The notes under the pieces are model-generated. The model did not search any database. It saw only the letters and a program-made list of their open reading frames with translations, and was not told the origin of the DNA. Positions 26,408 to 40,530 of a DNA stretch of 64,000 nucleotides are shown here, piece by piece. Position 1 is the stretch's first letter. Each line of letters begins with the position of its first letter. This DNA is from Nesterenkonia ebinurensis (GTDB lineage Bacteria > Actinomycetota > Actinomycetes > Actinomycetales > Micrococcaceae). The position numbers and the translations under genes are program-made. The stretch spans positions 1 to 64,000 of the forward strand of contig NZ_VWNF01000048.1 of assembly GCF_008711175.1 (NCBI RefSeq). Direction: 5' to 3'.

Positions 26408-27592
26408 TCAGGCATTGAAGAAGGACTTCAGGGCCTCGACCCGGTTCAGCTGCTCCCAGGGGAACTGATCCTGGCCGAAGTGACCGTTCTTAGCAGTCTC
26501 AGTGTAGATGGGTCGCTTGAGGTCGAGGTCCTCGATGATGCCCAGCGGGCGCAGGTCGAAGACCTCGCGGATCGCACTGCTGATCGCGGCAGGGTCTACC
26601 TGTTCGGTGCCGAAGGTCTCTACGTATACCCCCACCGGCTGGGCCCGGCCGATGGCGTAGGCGATCTGAATCTCAGCTCGGTCGGCGAGTCCGGCGGCCA
26701 CCACGTTCTTGGCCACCCAGCGCATGGCGTAGGCCGCGGAGCGATCCACCTTGGAGGGGTCCTTGCCGGAGAAGGCCCCGCCACCGTGCCGGGCGAAGCC
26801 CCCGTAGGTGTCCACGATGATCTTGCGGCCGGTCAGACCAGCATCACCCACCGGTCCGCCGATCACAAAGGGCCCTGAGGGGTTGATGATCTCCTGCAGC
26901 CCGCCCAAATCGAGCCCGCTGGCCTCCACCACCGGCGTGATCACTGCCGCGGAGATGTCTGCCCACAGCTGGGACTGCTCAATCTCGGCGATGTGCTGGG
27001 TAGAGACCACCACGGTGTCCAGACTGACTGGGCGCTCCCCGTCGTAGCCGATGGTTACCTGCGTCTTGCCGTCGGGGCGCAGGTACTCCAGCTCCCCGTT
27101 CTGCCTGAGCTCGGTCAACCGTGCGGAAAGTCTGTGCGCCAGGGCGATCGGGGTGGGCATAAAACTTGCGGTCTCATTGGTGGCGTAGCCGAACATAATG
27201 CCTTGATCCCCCGCGCCCTGGGCATCCCGGGGATCCTCGGCCTCTGCAACGGGCTTGAACACGCCCTTGAAGATTTCCGGGGACTGCTGCCCAATGCTGA
27301 TGTTCACCCCCACCCGCTCACCGTCGAATCCGTTGGCGGAAGAGTCGTAGCCGATGTCGACCAGGGTCTGCCGCACAATCCGGGGAATCTCCACATACCC
27401 GCTGGTGGTGACCTCTCCGGCCACCTGGACCAGTCCGGTGGTGGTCAGCGCTTCTACCGCCACCCGGGAGTCGGGGTCCACCGCCAGCAGGGCGTCCAAG
27501 ATGGAGTCGGAGACCTGGTCGCAGATTTTGTCCGGATGCCCGATAGTCACCGATTCGGAGGAGAACAGCCGCAGCGAGTCAGAGTTGGTCAC
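26408..27592 (-). CDS. metK: S-adenosylmethionine synthetase
   Basis: 394 aa, the normal length. Signature motifs are GHPDKICDQ (ATP/metal) at residues 18-26, [12 protein letters not shown] at about 125-136 and [16 protein letters not shown] at about 270-285. It makes SAM from methionine and ATP. The start is GTG 27592, with TAGGAT 6 nt upstream (27599-27604), pointing to a leaderless transcript of its own, although it also follows coaBC on the same strand. Confidence 0.97.
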   Translation of the reverse strand: MTNSDSLRLFSSESVTIGHPDKICDQVSDSILDALLAVDPDSRVAVEALTTTGLVQVAGEVTTSGYVEIPRIVRQTLVDIGYDSSANGFDGERVGVNISIGQQSPEIFKGVFKPVAEAEDPRDAQGAGDQGIMFGYATNETASFMPTPIALAHRLSARLTELRQNGELEYLRPDGKTQVTIGYDGERPVSLDTVVVSTQHIAEIEQSQLWADISAAVITPVVEASGLDLGGLQEIINPSGPFVIGGPVGDAGLTGRKIIVDTYGGFARHGGGAFSGKDPSKVDRSAAYAMRWVAKNVVAAGLADRAEIQIAYAIGRAQPVGVYVETFGTEQVDPAAISSAIREVFDLRPLGIIEDLDLKRPIYTETAKNGHFGQDQFPWEQLNRVEALKSFFNA

Positions 27593-27647
27593 CGGCTCAT
27601 CCTAACCCCCAGGCCCGAACTCTCAGGCTGCTTAAGGTCATCTGTGT

Positions 27648-28964
27648 TCATGTGCTGGGAGGGAGACTGCTGAGCAGCGCAGTCGCAGAGCGTACGACGA
27701 CGCCCGCAGCCTCCTGTTTGCCCCCAGCAAAGTGCACTGGTTGGTCTTGGTCCAGGGCTGATTGGGCGGTCTCGGAGGCGAGGATGTGGATCTCAGTGTC
27801 CTCCTGGCCGAAGACCAGGTTCTCCCCCACCCGGTTGAGCACCAGCAGGTCACAGCCCTTGCGAGCCAGCTTCTGCTGGGCCAGTTGGAGAGGCTCAGTA
27901 TTCTCATCGCCGGTCTCGGCAGCGAAGCCGACAATCACAGCGGGCCCGGTGCCGGTCTGGGCCCGGCGCTGGACAGTCTCGGCGAGGATATCCGGGTTCC
28001 GGACCAGGGTGATGGTGGGGGCGGCGTCGTCATCGGTCTTCTTGATCTTGGCAGCGGCGTAGTCGGCGGGCCGGAAGTCAGCCACGGCGGCGGCCATGAT
28101 GAGCACATGGGCCTTCTCGGTCTCAATGCGGACTGCGCCCTGAAGCTCAGCGGCGGTCTCAACGGGGACGACCTCGACTCCGCGGAGTTCAGGCCCGGGG
28201 GCCTGATCCATCACGCCGGCGATCAGAGTGACCTCGGCCCCAGCGGCACGGGCGGCACGGGCCAGGGCGAGGCCCTGCTTGCCGGAGGACCGGTTGCCCA
28301 GGTAGCGCACCGGGTCCAGTGGTTCACGGGTTCCGCCGGCGGTGACCACGACTTTCCTGCCCAGCAGCGGAGGCTGTCCCGCGTGGTCAGGGGCGTAGAA
28401 GGTGCCTGCTCGCGGCGCATCGGCATAAGCGGGGCGGCGGGGTTCCAGCAGCTGGTCGATCCGAGCCTTGATCTGCTCGGGCTCGGGGAGCCGGCCGGGG
28501 CCGGAGTCCTTGCCGGTGAGCCGCCCGGAGGCAGGCTCCATCACCTCGATGCCGCGCTCTCGCAGCACCGAGACGTTCTCCTCAGCAGCCGGATTGCGCC
28601 ACATTTCGGTGTGCATGGCCGGAACCAGCAGTTTGGGGGCCTCGGAGGCCAACAGGGTGGAGGTGAGCAGGTCGTTCGCCATGCCGGCGCGAATGCGGGC
28701 CAGCAGGTCTGCGGTGGCTGGTGCCACCACGATCAGATCGGCCTCCTGGCCCAGGCGCACGTGCCGGACTTCATCGACCCCCTCAAACACCGAGGTGGTG
28801 ACCGGCCGACCGCTGATCGCCTCCCAGGTGGCCCGTCCTACAAACTCCAGCGAGGCCGGAGTGGGGATGATGTCTACCTGGTGGCCGTCCTCAGTGAGGA
28901 GCCTGGCCAGCAGCACCGCCTTATACGCAGCGATACCGGCCGAAACGCCTAGGACGATGCGCAT
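27648..28964 (-). CDS. coaBC: Bifunctional phosphopantothenoylcysteine decarboxylase/phosphopantothenate-cysteine ligase
   Basis: 438 aa, a CoaC-CoaB fusion. The N-terminal flavoprotein half has GVSAGIAAYKA at the start and PAMHTEMW (the usual PAMN motif with His, common in actinobacteria). The C-terminal ligase half starts near residue 205 with VVTAGGTREPLDPVRYLGNRSSG (dinucleotide-binding and CTP site). It makes 4'-phosphopantetheine for CoA. It follows rpoZ by 13 bp in the gmk-rpoZ-coaBC run. Confidence 0.96.
   Translation of the reverse strand: MRIVLGVSAGIAAYKAVLLARLLTEDGHQVDIIPTPASLEFVGRATWEAISGRPVTTSVFEGVDEVRHVRLGQEADLIVVAPATADLLARIRAGMANDLLTSTLLASEAPKLLVPAMHTEMWRNPAAEENVSVLRERGIEVMEPASGRLTGKDSGPGRLPEPEQIKARIDQLLEPRRPAYADAPRAGTFYAPDHAGQPPLLGRKVVVTAGGTREPLDPVRYLGNRSSGKQGLALARAARAAGAEVTLIAGVMDQAPGPELRGVEVVPVETAAELQGAVRIETEKAHVLIMAAAVADFRPADYAAAKIKKTDDDAAPTITLVRNPDILAETVQRRAQTGTGPAVIVGFAAETGDENTEPLQLAQQKLARKGCDLLVLNRVGENLVFGQEDTEIHILASETAQSALDQDQPVHFAGGKQEAAGVVVRSATALLSSLPPST
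28018..28030 (-). repeat. Copy of the dispersed ACGACGCCGCCCC motif
   Basis: An exact 13-base copy, sense to coaBC, encoding Asp-Asp-Ala-Ala-Pro in the ligase half. Coding use may explain it. Confidence 0.4.
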
Positions 28965-28977
28965 ACTCTGCGCCTAG

Positions 28978-29241
28978 TTAGGCGGCGGCCTCAGAGATCG
29001 GCCTGGAGACCAACAGATCTTCATTCACTTCGCGCAAAGCGATGGACAGCGGCTTCTCATTGAGCTTGGTGTCCACCAGCGGGCCGATGTGCTCGAAGAG
29101 ACCCTCGTGCAGCTGAGCGTAGTAGTTGTTGATCTGGCGGGCCCGTTTGGCGGCGAAGAGAACCAGGGCGTACTTGGACTCCGCCTTGGTCACCAGGTCA
29201 TCGATGGGCGGGTCAATAATTCCTTCAAGCTGCTCAGTCAC
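28978..29241 (-). CDS. rpoZ: RNA polymerase omega subunit
   Basis: 87 aa. It has the omega core [29 protein letters not shown], with the conserved [16 protein letters not shown] signature. It helps assemble and stabilise the beta' subunit of RNA polymerase. The start is a GTG. It is the second gene of the conserved gmk-rpoZ-coaBC cluster, 8 bp after gmk. Confidence 0.95.
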   Translation of the reverse strand: MTEQLEGIIDPPIDDLVTKAESKYALVLFAAKRARQINNYYAQLHEGLFEHIGPLVDTKLNEKPLSIALREVNEDLLVSRPISEAAA

Positions 29242-29249
29242 AAAGTTCC

Positions 29250-29834
29250 TTATGCGTTGGTGGTCAATTCTATGCCCATACGGGCGATAAGCTCTCTCGC
29301 GGCGCGGTCCACACTGTCATTGATAATGGTGACATCGAACTCCGATTCTGCCGCGAGTTCTATTCTAGCGGTTTCCAGCCGACGCTGCTGCTCCTCCTCA
29401 GATTCGGTGCCTCGGCCGATCAGCCGGTGCACCAGGTCATCGAAGGTAGGCGGAGCCAAGAACACGAACTGGGCCTCGGGCAGCTTCTGGCGGACCTGGC
29501 GGGCGCCCTGCAGGTCAATCTCCAGCAGCACGTTCTTCCCCTCAGTCAGGGCTTCCTCCACGGTGGAGCGCAGGGTGCCGTAGCGGTGCTTCTTGTGCAC
29601 CACGGCCCATTCCAGGAAGGCATCCTCGGCCAGCAGCGCATCGAATTGCTCCTCGCTGAGGAACAGGTAGTCCTCTCCGTGGATCTCACCGTTGCGGGCT
29701 GGCCGGGTGGTGGCGGAGACGGAGAAGTGCACCTGGGGGAAGGTGGTACGGATGTACCTGCTCAGGGTGGATTTTCCCACCGAAGTGGGACCGGCGAGCA
29801 CAGTGACTCGCGGTGTGGCATCAGTGTTCGGCAT
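29250..29834 (-). CDS. gmk: Guanylate kinase
   Basis: 194 aa from the ATG at 29834, which overlaps the mihF stop (TGATG); the frame is open 13 codons further but inside mihF. The P-loop reads [10 protein letters not shown] (usual GPSGVGKST with Thr for Ser), followed by [22 protein letters not shown] (GMP-binding) and [12 protein letters not shown]. It phosphorylates GMP/dGMP to GDP/dGDP. It is translationally coupled to mihF. Confidence 0.96.
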   Translation of the reverse strand: MPNTDATPRVTVLAGPTSVGKSTLSRYIRTTFPQVHFSVSATTRPARNGEIHGEDYLFLSEEQFDALLAEDAFLEWAVVHKKHRYGTLRSTVEEALTEGKNVLLEIDLQGARQVRQKLPEAQFVFLAPPTFDDLVHRLIGRGTESEEEQQRRLETARIELAAESEFDVTIINDSVDRAARELIARMGIELTTNA

Positions 29835-30154
29835 CAAGCCAATTCTGCCAGATACTCCGCAAGGGCTCTGCACTGTTTGACGCCGAGCCCGCCGAGCCGG
29901 CGGTTGACTGAGATGCCCAGATCTTCCAAGATTCTGGTGGCGGTAACCCGCCCCACACCGGGCAGGGCTTCCAGCAGTTCGATGGTCTTGAGCCTTGCCA
30001 CCGCATCTGAGCCCTCTGCCCGTTTCAGCACCGCTTCAAAGCTCAGGGTTCCGGCGCCGAAGCCTCGTTTGACCTCGGCGCGCTCAGAGCGTGCCGCCAG
30101 CGCCTTCTTCCGCGCAGTGTCTCGCTCTTCCTGGGTCAGTTCTCGCAGTGCCAC
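29834..30154 (-). CDS. mihF: Actinobacterial integration host factor
   Basis: 106 aa from the GTG at 30154, chosen because AAGGAG lies 6 nt upstream and the resulting length and N-terminus (ALRELTQEERDTARKKA) fit the family; an upstream GTG at 30169 would place the ribosome site inside the gene. It has a C-terminal helix-two-turn-helix-like region LLEALPGVGRVTATRILEDLGI. This is a nucleoid-associated DNA-binding protein, essential in mycobacteria. It is next to gmk as in most actinobacteria. Confidence 0.95.
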   Translation of the reverse strand: MALRELTQEERDTARKKALAARSERAEVKRGFGAGTLSFEAVLKRAEGSDAVARLKTIELLEALPGVGRVTATRILEDLGISVNRRLGGLGVKQCRALAEYLAELA

Positions 30155-30270
30155 TACCTTCTCCTTCACTTGCGTTGCGCCCAGCCGGACATTCCTATGT
30201 GCCAGAATCTAGCGGCAATTTGTGAATGGGGCAATAGGGAGTGACACTGATGCAGCTTTTTTAGCCGGTG

Positions 30271-31133
30271 TCATCCCAGGTCAGCGCGTGATGACTCGAT
30301 GGCTGAGACCAGATCTGCCTGCTGCGGGCCGGCGGCGAGAATACCTCTGGATGAGCTGACCAGCACCTGGGGCCAGGCTGAACCAAAGCCTGTGCGCAGC
30401 TGCTGGGCAATAGCACCCTGGACCCCGTAGCCCGGTGCCAGCAGCGGGGGTCGGCCGGCAGTGAGGTCAATACCGTGCTGACCGGCCAGATGTGCGGTGG
30501 TGGCCCCGACCACAAGTCCGATGCTGCCCAATGGCTGGTCGGCATAGACAACGTTCGACGACGCAGCCTGCTCCACTATCTGCCCAGCCACTGTGCTCTG
30601 CCCCACCTCAGTGCGAGAGTGCCCCTGAGCCAGCTGCACCTGCTGACCCTCCGGGTTGGAGGTCAGAGCCAGCACAAAGAGGCCGGCACCGTAGCGGTGA
30701 GCAGCCTGCACTGCAGGGCTCAGCGACCCGAATCCCAGATAGGGGCTCACGGTGAGTGCGTCCACGGCGAAGTCCTTCTCCGGGTTCAACCAGGCTTCGG
30801 CATAGGCAGCCATGGTGGAGTCGATATCCCCACGTTTGGCATCACCCAGCACCAGCAGGCCCGCTGACCTGGCGGAGGTGATGATCTCCGCCAGAGCCTG
30901 CATCCCAGCTGCCCCATAGTTCTCGAAGAACGCAACCTGGGGCTTGACCACCCCGACCCGGCCGGCAGCAGCCTCAATGATCCGCTCGCCGAACTCTTTC
31001 AGCCCGGCGCCGTTCTCGGGCAGCCCCCAGTCTCGGAGGATCTCCGGGTGCGGGTCGATGCCCACGCAGAGGTGGCCGTAGCGGTCTAACGCCTCGGCGA
31101 GCCGGGCTCCGAAAGGTGGGCGGGGCGGCGTCG

Positions 31134-31137
<4 letters not shown>
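30271..31137 (-). CDS. pyrF: Orotidine 5'-phosphate decarboxylase (type 2)
   Basis: 288 aa from the ATG at 31137, overlapping the carB stop (ATGA). Motifs are [11 protein letters not shown] near residue 27, FFENYGAAG, and the catalytic [12 protein letters not shown] at about 93-104. It forms UMP from OMP, the last step of de novo pyrimidine synthesis. Codons 2-7 (Thr-Thr-Pro-Pro-Arg-Pro) are encoded by a copy of the dispersed motif directly after the start. Confidence 0.96.
31122..31134 (-). repeat. Copy of the dispersed ACGACGCCGCCCC motif at the pyrF start
   Basis: An exact 13-base copy immediately after the pyrF ATG, giving Thr-Thr-Pro-Pro. The conserved part of PyrF begins a few codons later (FGARLAEAL). 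Confidence 0.5.
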
Positions 31138-34494
<3,357 letters not shown>

Positions 34495-34502
<8 letters not shown>

Positions 34503-35772
34503 GGGCGGATGGTCTCCTGTCGCTCGGGGGAAGGGTGTCAGCTCCGGTGGCGTCCTGGCCGGCCTGGTGCGCCTGGATGAGCCCCACGAACCGGTCGAAG
34601 AGGTAGGCGGAGTCATGCGGCCCGGCTGCAGCCTCCGGGTGGTACTGGACGCTGAAGGCGGGGATGTCCAGGCAGCGCAGGCCTTCCACCACGTGGTCGT
34701 TCAGGGAGCTGTGGCTGACCTGGACCCGGCCGTAGCGGGATTCCGGGGCGGTCACCATCTCCCCCACTGGGGCGTCCACTGCGAAGCCGTGGTTCTGGCT
34801 GGTGATCTCCACCTTCCCGGTGGCATGGTCCATCACCGGTTGGTTGATGCCGCGATGGCCGAAGGGAAGCTTATAGGTGCCGAAGCCCAGGGCGCGGCCC
34901 AGGATCTGGTTGCCGAAGCAGATGCCGAAGAACGGGGTGCGGGAGTCCAGCACCTCACGCAGCAGCCCGATCTGGGTGCTGGCGGTGGCCGGATCGCCGG
35001 GCCCGTTGGAGAGGAACACTCCGTCAGGGTTCAGCGCCTGGATCTCAGCGAATCTGGTGGTGGCCGGCAGCACATGCACGCGCAGCCCTCGTTCGGCCAT
35101 CCGCACCGGAGTCATGTTCTTCAGCCCCAGGTCAATGGCAGCCACCGTGCCCAGCGGCTGGCGCGGGGTTCCATCGGGCTCAGCCCATCCGTGGTCAGCA
35201 GGATCGATCACATAGGCCTGCTCTGCGGTGACCTCCTCGGCCAGGCGGGCGCCGAGCATATCGGGCTGGGTGAGCACTGCGTTGAGCAGCTCTGCGGCCG
35301 GACGTGGGGCTCCGGCGTCGTCGTAGAGAGCCTCGCCGGAGAAGATGCCGGCCTTCATCGCGCCTCTGTCACGCAGGTGCCGAGTAACCGCCCGGGTGTC
35401 CACATCCTTGATGCCGACGATGCCCTGGGTCACAAGCTCATCCTCCAGGCTGCGCACACTGCGCCAGTTCGAAGGGCGGCGGGAGGCATCGCGAACCACA
35501 TAGCCGGCCACCCAGATGCGGCGGGATTCGGGGTCCTCGTCGTTGATGCCGGTATTGCCGATATGCGGTGCGGTCTGCACCACGATCTGACGGGCGTAGC
35601 TGGGGTCGGTGAGGGTCTCCTGGTAGCCGGTCATCCCGGTGGAGAAGACGGCCTCCCCCAGGGTCTGACCGGCAGCTCCGTAGGCGGTGCCCTCATAGAC
35701 TGTGCCGTCCTCCAGCACCAGCAGCGCAGTATCGGTTCCAGCGGCGCCGGCCTTCACGCCTAAAGTCGTCAT
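34495..35772 (-). CDS. carA: Carbamoyl-phosphate synthase small subunit
   Basis: 425 aa. The N-terminal CPSase domain ([16 protein letters not shown]) is followed by a class I glutamine amidotransferase domain with the nucleophile in [12 protein letters not shown] and the catalytic His/Glu in [10 protein letters not shown]. It releases ammonia from glutamine for CarB. It overlaps the PH-like gene by 4 bp (ATGA). Confidence 0.97.
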
Positions 35773-36362
35773 GCGGAAGTCTCTCTTTCGGTCAGTGCTG
35801 TCAGCTCGGCCATCAGGGAGCGGGCCTCCTCGGCGCGGCGCGGTCGGAAGCCGGTGTCCAGGGCATGCTCGCCCAGGGCCCAGCCCAGAATGATCGCCCC
35901 GTCCTTTTCCACGAATTTGCCGACCATGCCCCGGTCAGTCCGCGCATAGGCGAGATCTGTGGCGGGGATGAAGAGGTTGCGGGCCCCGGCACGGAAGATC
36001 GCCACCCCCTGGTCGTGGACCTCCACCCGGCCGGTGGTGCGCAGGCCCAGCTGGTGAACCGCAATCCGGTCTAGGTACTCGCCACCGGTCACGGTGCCGA
36101 TCACCATGCCCTCAGCTGCTGCTCGGGGTTCAGCCTCCAGCAGCTCACCGGGGACATCCTGCGGCTCGGGCACATCAGACTGGCGGCGCTTGCGGTTGCG
36201 CCAGCCCAGCCAGAGCGCCAGACAGAACAGCACGACGACGCCCAGCGAGATCCACAGATAGTTCAGGTAGGTGCCGGTCATCTCCAGGTTGCGGGTCAGG
36301 GCTGGACCCTGAGGCATGAGGGCTGAGACATGATGAGTCAGTGCCGGCAGCTGGTGAGTCAC
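35769..36362 (-). CDS. PH-like domain membrane protein between pyrC and carA (Rv1382-like)
   Basis: 197 aa from a GTG at 36362, which overlaps the pyrC stop (GTGA) and has GGAAGGAG just upstream; the long open frame further upstream is out-of-frame pyrC. One membrane segment at about residues 32-50 ([20 protein letters not shown]) is followed by basic residues and a PH-like C-terminal domain. A protein of this type holds the same pyrC-carA position in Mycobacterium tuberculosis (Rv1382). Its function is unknown; positional conservation suggests a link to pyrimidine synthesis. Confidence 0.8.
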   Translation of the reverse strand: MTHQLPALTHHVSALMPQGPALTRNLEMTGTYLNYLWISLGVVVLFCLALWLGWRNRKRRQSDVPEPQDVPGELLEAEPRAAAEGMVIGTVTGGEYLDRIAVHQLGLRTTGRVEVHDQGVAIFRAGARNLFIPATDLAYARTDRGMVGKFVEKDGAIILGWALGEHALDTGFRPRRAEEARSLMAELTALTERETSA

Positions 36363-37687
36363 GGTGCGCTCCTTCCGCTGCGGCTTATGGTCAGCTCCCC
36401 CTGGTGGAGCACCTGGTGCCCGCCGAGGAAGGTATGGATGACCTGCCCGGGAAGCTCCAGACCGCGGAAGGGTGAGTTGCGCCCCTTGGTGGCGTGGTTC
36501 TCGGGAGTGATGGTGATCCTGGCGTTGGGGTCTACCAGGATGAGGTTGGCCGGTTCGCCTGCTTCCAGCGGCCGGCCCTGACGGCTGTGCCCGTAGATCT
36601 CGGCAGGACGGGTGGAGGTGATCTCGGCAAAGCGACGCCAGCTGATCAGTCCGGTCTCCACCATGGCGTGCTGCACGGCGTTCAGGGCGGTCTCCAGACC
36701 GGTCATGCCCATGGCGGCCTGGGCCCATTCGCATTCCTTGGCCTGATCGGGGTGCGGGGCGTGGTCGGTGCCTACTGCATCGATGACACCCTCGGCCAGG
36801 GCTTCGCGCAGGGCCAGGGTGTCGGCCTCGGTACGCAGCGGCGGATTGACCTTATACACCGGGTTGTAGGTGGCGACCAGGTCATCGGTGAGCATCAGAT
36901 GATGCGGGGTGACCTCTGCGGTGACCTGGATGCCGCGGCCCTTGGCCCAGCGGAGGATCTCCACTGATCCCTTGGTCGATACATGGCAGATATGCAGCCG
37001 TGCTCCCACATAGTCGGCCAGCAGCACATCCCGGGCGATGATGGCCTCCTCGGCCACAGATGGCCAGCCGGGCAAGCCGAGGGTGGCGGAGACCCTGCCC
37101 TCATTCATCTGGGCGGGGTGCTCGGTCTCCCATGCAGTGAGCTCGGCGTCCTGGGCGTGCTGGGCGATGAACCCGTCAATGGTCTTCACATATTCCAGGG
37201 CGCGGCGCATCAGCTGGGCGTTGTTCACACACTGCCCGTCATCGGAGAACATTCGGACAGCGGCAGCCGATTCGGCCATTGCGCCGAGCTCAGCCAGAGT
37301 CTTACCGGCCAGTCCCTTGGTGACCGCGCCCACCGGGTAGACCTCGGTCCAGCCGGAGTCCAGTCCCAGGCGGTGGACCTGCTCCACCACTCCTGCGGTG
37401 TCAGCCACCGGAGAGGAGTTGGCCATGGCGTGCACTGCGGTGAACCCGCCCTTGGCTGCGGCCCGGCTTCCGGTCTCCACGGTTTCGGCGTCCTCACGGC
37501 CGGGTTCGCGCAGATGGGTGTGCAGGTCCACCATGCCGGGCAGGGCGATCAGTCCGGCGGCGTCGATGACCTCCGCCTCAGTCTCCTGAAGACTCTCCCC
37601 CACCTGGGCGATGATTCCGTCGCGGATCAGCAGGTCCTTCGGCGCCTCGCCGTAGGGCTTGGCGCCAGTGATCAGATAAGCGGTCAT
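36359..37687 (-). CDS. pyrC: Dihydroorotase
   Basis: 442 aa. An amidohydrolase with [10 protein letters not shown] (metal ligands and substrate Arg, about residues 55-64), [10 protein letters not shown], and GTDHAPH (catalytic Asp). This is the class I type typical of actinobacteria. It cyclises carbamoyl-aspartate to dihydroorotate. It overlaps pyrB and the PH-like gene by 4 bp each. Confidence 0.96.
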   Translation of the reverse strand: MTAYLITGAKPYGEAPKDLLIRDGIIAQVGESLQETEAEVIDAAGLIALPGMVDLHTHLREPGREDAETVETGSRAAAKGGFTAVHAMANSSPVADTAGVVEQVHRLGLDSGWTEVYPVGAVTKGLAGKTLAELGAMAESAAAVRMFSDDGQCVNNAQLMRRALEYVKTIDGFIAQHAQDAELTAWETEHPAQMNEGRVSATLGLPGWPSVAEEAIIARDVLLADYVGARLHICHVSTKGSVEILRWAKGRGIQVTAEVTPHHLMLTDDLVATYNPVYKVNPPLRTEADTLALREALAEGVIDAVGTDHAPHPDQAKECEWAQAAMGMTGLETALNAVQHAMVETGLISWRRFAEITSTRPAEIYGHSRQGRPLEAGEPANLILVDPNARITITPENHATKGRNSPFRGLELPGQVIHTFLGGHQVLHQGELTISRSGRSAP

Positions 37688-38664
37688 CGGGGGTCTCCTG
37701 TCAGCAGAAGGTGGAGCACTGCCATGCGTACGGCCACCCCGTTGGTGACCTGTTCGGTGATGCGGGTCTGTGCGGAGTCAGCTGCCGCGGCAGAGATTTC
37801 AACTCCTCTATTCATCGGCCCCGGATGCAGGATCAGCGCTGGGGCTTCGGTTTCGCCCAGCCTCAGCTGCTGCACAACGGTGAGCCTTTCATCGGTGAGT
37901 CCCCAGCGTCGGCTGTACTCCGCGGCAGTGGGGAAGAATGCCCCACCCATCCGTTCGGCCTGAACGCGCAGCATCATCACTGCATCCGGGGCCGCGACCA
38001 GGGCCTCATCCAGGTTGTAGTGCACGGTGACTGGCCAGTGCTCCACGCCCAGCGGGAGCAGGGTGGCAGGTGCCGCGAAATGCACCTCGGCGCCCAGGGT
38101 GCGCAGCAGCCAGACGTTGGAGCGGGCCACCCGGGAGTGCAGGATGTCTCCGACGATCAGCACCCGCATTCCGCTCAGGTCTGTACCACGGGGGCTGGCG
38201 CTGCCGTGGGCTGCTGCCCAGTCCCGGCGCAGGGTCAGTGCATCCAGCAGTGCTTGGGTGGGATGTTCGTGAGTGCCGTCCCCGGCGTTGATCACTGCGG
38301 CCTCAGACCAGTCGGAGGCGGCCAGTTGGGCGGCGGCGCCGGCTGCCGAGTGGCGGATGACGATCGCATCTGCACCCATCGCGTCCAGAGTCTGCACGGT
38401 GTCCTTGAGCGACTCGCCCTTGGAGACTGAGGAGCCCTTAGCGGAGAAGTTCACCACATCGGCGGAGAGGCGTTTGGCGGCGGCCTCGAAGGAGACCCGG
38501 GTGCGGGTGGAGTCCTCATAGAAGAGGTTGACCACGGTGCGTCCGCGCAGGGTGGGGAGCTTCTTGACCTCCCGTGAGGTGACGGCGGCCATCTCCTCTG
38601 CGGTGTCCAGGATGGCCAAGGCGTCGTGGTACTTCAGCCCCTCGGTGGCGAGTAGGTGCTTCAC
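37684..38664 (-). CDS. pyrB: Aspartate carbamoyltransferase catalytic subunit
   Basis: 326 aa. The carbamoyl-phosphate motif [11 protein letters not shown] is at about residues 51-61, with the later [20 protein letters not shown] and HPGPMNRG aspartate/substrate loops. It joins carbamoyl phosphate to aspartate. The GTG start overlaps the pyrR stop (GTGA). No pyrI regulatory subunit is present, as usual in this phylum. Confidence 0.96.
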   Translation of the reverse strand: MKHLLATEGLKYHDALAILDTAEEMAAVTSREVKKLPTLRGRTVVNLFYEDSTRTRVSFEAAAKRLSADVVNFSAKGSSVSKGESLKDTVQTLDAMGADAIVIRHSAAGAAAQLAASDWSEAAVINAGDGTHEHPTQALLDALTLRRDWAAAHGSASPRGTDLSGMRVLIVGDILHSRVARSNVWLLRTLGAEVHFAAPATLLPLGVEHWPVTVHYNLDEALVAAPDAVMMLRVQAERMGGAFFPTAAEYSRRWGLTDERLTVVQQLRLGETEAPALILHPGPMNRGVEISAAAADSAQTRITEQVTNGVAVRMAVLHLLLTGDPR

Positions 38665-39224
38665 CGGTTAATCACCACTTCCTCGGCTTCCGGGCTGATG
38701 CCGTCGATCTGGGCGATGCGCACGGTGACCCGTTCGTGGCGGGCGGTGGGGATGTTCTTGCCCACGTGATCGGCGCGGATGGGCAGCTCGCGGTGGCCGC
38801 GGTCCACCAGGACGGCGAGCCTGACCACTGCGGGGCGGCCGTAGTCGGCCAGGGCGTCCAGGGCTGCGCGGATAGTGCGTCCGGAGTAGAGCACATCGTC
38901 CACCAGCACCACGGTGGCTGCGTCGATGCCGGCGGCTGGCAGCGTGGTGGGTTCAGGTGTACGTGCCCCTGAAGTGCGCAGGTCATCCCGGTACATGGTG
39001 ATATCCAGTGCGCCCAGGGAGTGCTCTGGGTCGAAAGCGGGATCGATGGTGCCCAGTTTGGCGCCCAGTCGCTGGGCCAGGGGGACGCCGCGGCGCGGGA
39101 TGCCCAGAATGATCAGGCCCTCGGTGCCGCGCTGGGCTTCCACGATCTCGTGGGCAATCCGGGTCAGGGCACGGTCAATGTCCGATGCTGCCATGACCTG
39201 GGCAGTCTCAGATGAGTGACTCAT
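38661..39224 (-). CDS. pyrR: PyrR bifunctional regulator/uracil phosphoribosyltransferase
   Basis: 187 aa. The PRPP-binding loop [19 protein letters not shown] is at about 108-126. PyrR binds pyr mRNA in response to UMP; in mycobacteria it acts by repressing translation. It is the first gene of the pyr operon here, and a matching RNA-binding hairpin overlaps its ribosome site at 39233-39268. Confidence 0.95.
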   Translation of the reverse strand: MSHSSETAQVMAASDIDRALTRIAHEIVEAQRGTEGLIILGIPRRGVPLAQRLGAKLGTIDPAFDPEHSLGALDITMYRDDLRTSGARTPEPTTLPAAGIDAATVVLVDDVLYSGRTIRAALDALADYGRPAVVRLAVLVDRGHRELPIRADHVGKNIPTARHERVTVRIAQIDGISPEAEEVVINR

Positions 39225-39232
39225 CGTATTGA

Positions 39233-39268
39233 CTCCTTCCTCGCCTCACAGGACGACCTTTAAAGGAG
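39233..39268 (-). promoter_or_regulatory. PyrR-binding RNA hairpin sequestering the pyrR ribosome-binding site
   Basis: The transcript reads CUCCUU at 39268-39263, then a hairpin with the motif UCCUGUGAGGC, then AAGGAG at 39238-39233. CUCCUU pairs with AAGGAG, which is the Shine-Dalgarno 8 nt before the pyrR ATG. The CC-nGnGA-GG loop matches the known PyrR recognition loop (consensus UCCAGAGAGGY), and upstream UUUAA also fits. Binding of PyrR-UMP would stabilise the stem and block translation. Confidence 0.75.
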
Positions 39269-39451
39269 CGGCGCTAGTTCCGGCGGCGCGCGCATGTCGC
39301 GCTCGCCTCACCATGAGGTGGCCTGCACAGCCGCTGGAACGTCTGCACGGGTCCCAGACCTCGTGGTTCCTGTTCCGCTGACGCGGAACTTCACGTCTAA
39401 GGTCGGCATATCGCTACGCTCGTGCCTCAGCCGTAAACTTTACCCACCTTA

Positions 39452-39919
39452 TCAGCCCAACGTGGGTTTGAGCTTCTGCAGGCGACCGAGCAGACCGTGC
39501 ACAAAACGCGGGGAATCGTCGGTGGAGAATTCTCTGACCAGGGCGACTGCCTCGTTGACGGCTACATCGTCAGGGATCTCCTGGTTGTGCAGCAGTTCCC
39601 AGGCGCCGATCCGCAGTGCCATCAGGTCCACTCGGGGCATCCGGTCCAGGGTCCAGCCGCGGGCGTAGGTGGCCAGCAGCTCATCAATGTCTTCCTGGTG
39701 CTCGCTGACTCCCGCCACCAGAGTGCGCACGTAGGGGTTGAAGTCGATTTCGCCCTTCTGGGCCCGGTTCTCCAGCACCTCGAGCGCGTCCGCTTCCCGG
39801 CGTTCGGCCTCGAAGAGCACCTCCAACGCACGCTGCCGGGCTTTGGTCCGGGTCTTCTTCCCAGGGTTGTTTCCTGCGGTGGGCGGCGTCGTGCCCTTTC
39901 CCTGATCAGTCGGTGACAC
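39452..39919 (-). CDS. nusB: Transcription antitermination factor NusB
   Basis: 155 aa from a GTG at 39919. The all-helical NusB fold has [15 protein letters not shown] near residue 27 and the C-terminal [26 protein letters not shown] signature. It is part of the rRNA antitermination complex with NusE. The N-terminal 20 residues are low-complexity and include Thr-Thr-Pro-Pro from the dispersed motif. It overlaps the efp stop by 14 bp. Between it and pyrR (39269-39451) nothing else was recognised. Confidence 0.95.
   Translation of the reverse strand: MSPTDQGKGTTPPTAGNNPGKKTRTKARQRALEVLFEAERREADALEVLENRAQKGEIDFNPYVRTLVAGVSEHQEDIDELLATYARGWTLDRMPRVDLMALRIGAWELLHNQEIPDDVAVNEAVALVREFSTDDSPRFVHGLLGRLQKLKPTLG
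39881..39892 (-). repeat. 12/13 copy of the dispersed ACGACGCCGCCCC motif
   Basis: GGGCGGCGTCGT on the plus strand, near the nusB start and sense to it, giving Thr-Thr-Pro-Pro at codons 10-13. Confidence 0.4.
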
Positions 39920-40469
39920 GGCCGAGGTATTCGGAGGTGGAGGTGTTGACCTTGACTTTGGTGCCCTGCTCCACGAACAGCGGCACCTGGATCTCGTGGC
40001 CGGTCTCCAGGGTGGCCGGTTTGGTACCGGCCTTCGAGCGGTCCCCCTGCAGGCCCGGGTCGGTCTGGGTGATCTCCAGGACCACGGAGGGCGGCATCTC
40101 CAGGTAGAGCGGGGTGCCTTCGTTCATGGCGATGGTGACCTCCTGGGACTCCAAGAGGAAGTTGGCGGCCTCGCCGACAACCTCTGCCGGCACGGTGATC
40201 TGGTCGTAGTCGCGCAGGTCCATGAAGACGAAGTCCTCACCGTCCTGGTAGAGGTACTGGTAGTCAGAGCGGTCCACGGTGGCGAACTCGACCTTTGCGC
40301 CGGCATTGAAAGTCTTGTCGACCACCTTGCCGGAGGTGATGTTCTTCAGCTTGGTGCGGATGAAGGCCCCGCCCTTGCCGGGCTTGACGTGCTGGAACTC
40401 CTGGGTGTTCCACAGCTGGCCCTCCAGCTTGAGCACAGCACCGTTCTTGATGTCGTTCGAAGTTGCCAC
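39906..40469 (-). CDS. efp: Elongation factor P
   Basis: 187 aa. The KOW-like N-terminal domain has the acceptor-loop region [17 protein letters not shown] (about residues 28-44), and the OB domains end with [13 protein letters not shown]. It relieves stalling at polyproline stretches, which several proteins here contain. The start is a GTG with AAGGAAG about 8 nt upstream. It is first in the efp-nusB pair. Confidence 0.96.
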   Translation of the reverse strand: MATSNDIKNGAVLKLEGQLWNTQEFQHVKPGKGGAFIRTKLKNITSGKVVDKTFNAGAKVEFATVDRSDYQYLYQDGEDFVFMDLRDYDQITVPAEVVGEAANFLLESQEVTIAMNEGTPLYLEMPPSVVLEITQTDPGLQGDRSKAGTKPATLETGHEIQVPLFVEQGTKVKVNTSTSEYLGRVTD

Positions 40470-40530
40470 GTTTGGAGCTTCCTTGTTGTCCGTCAGCGAT
40501 TCACCAGCAGACCATCCTACCCTCTCCCCG

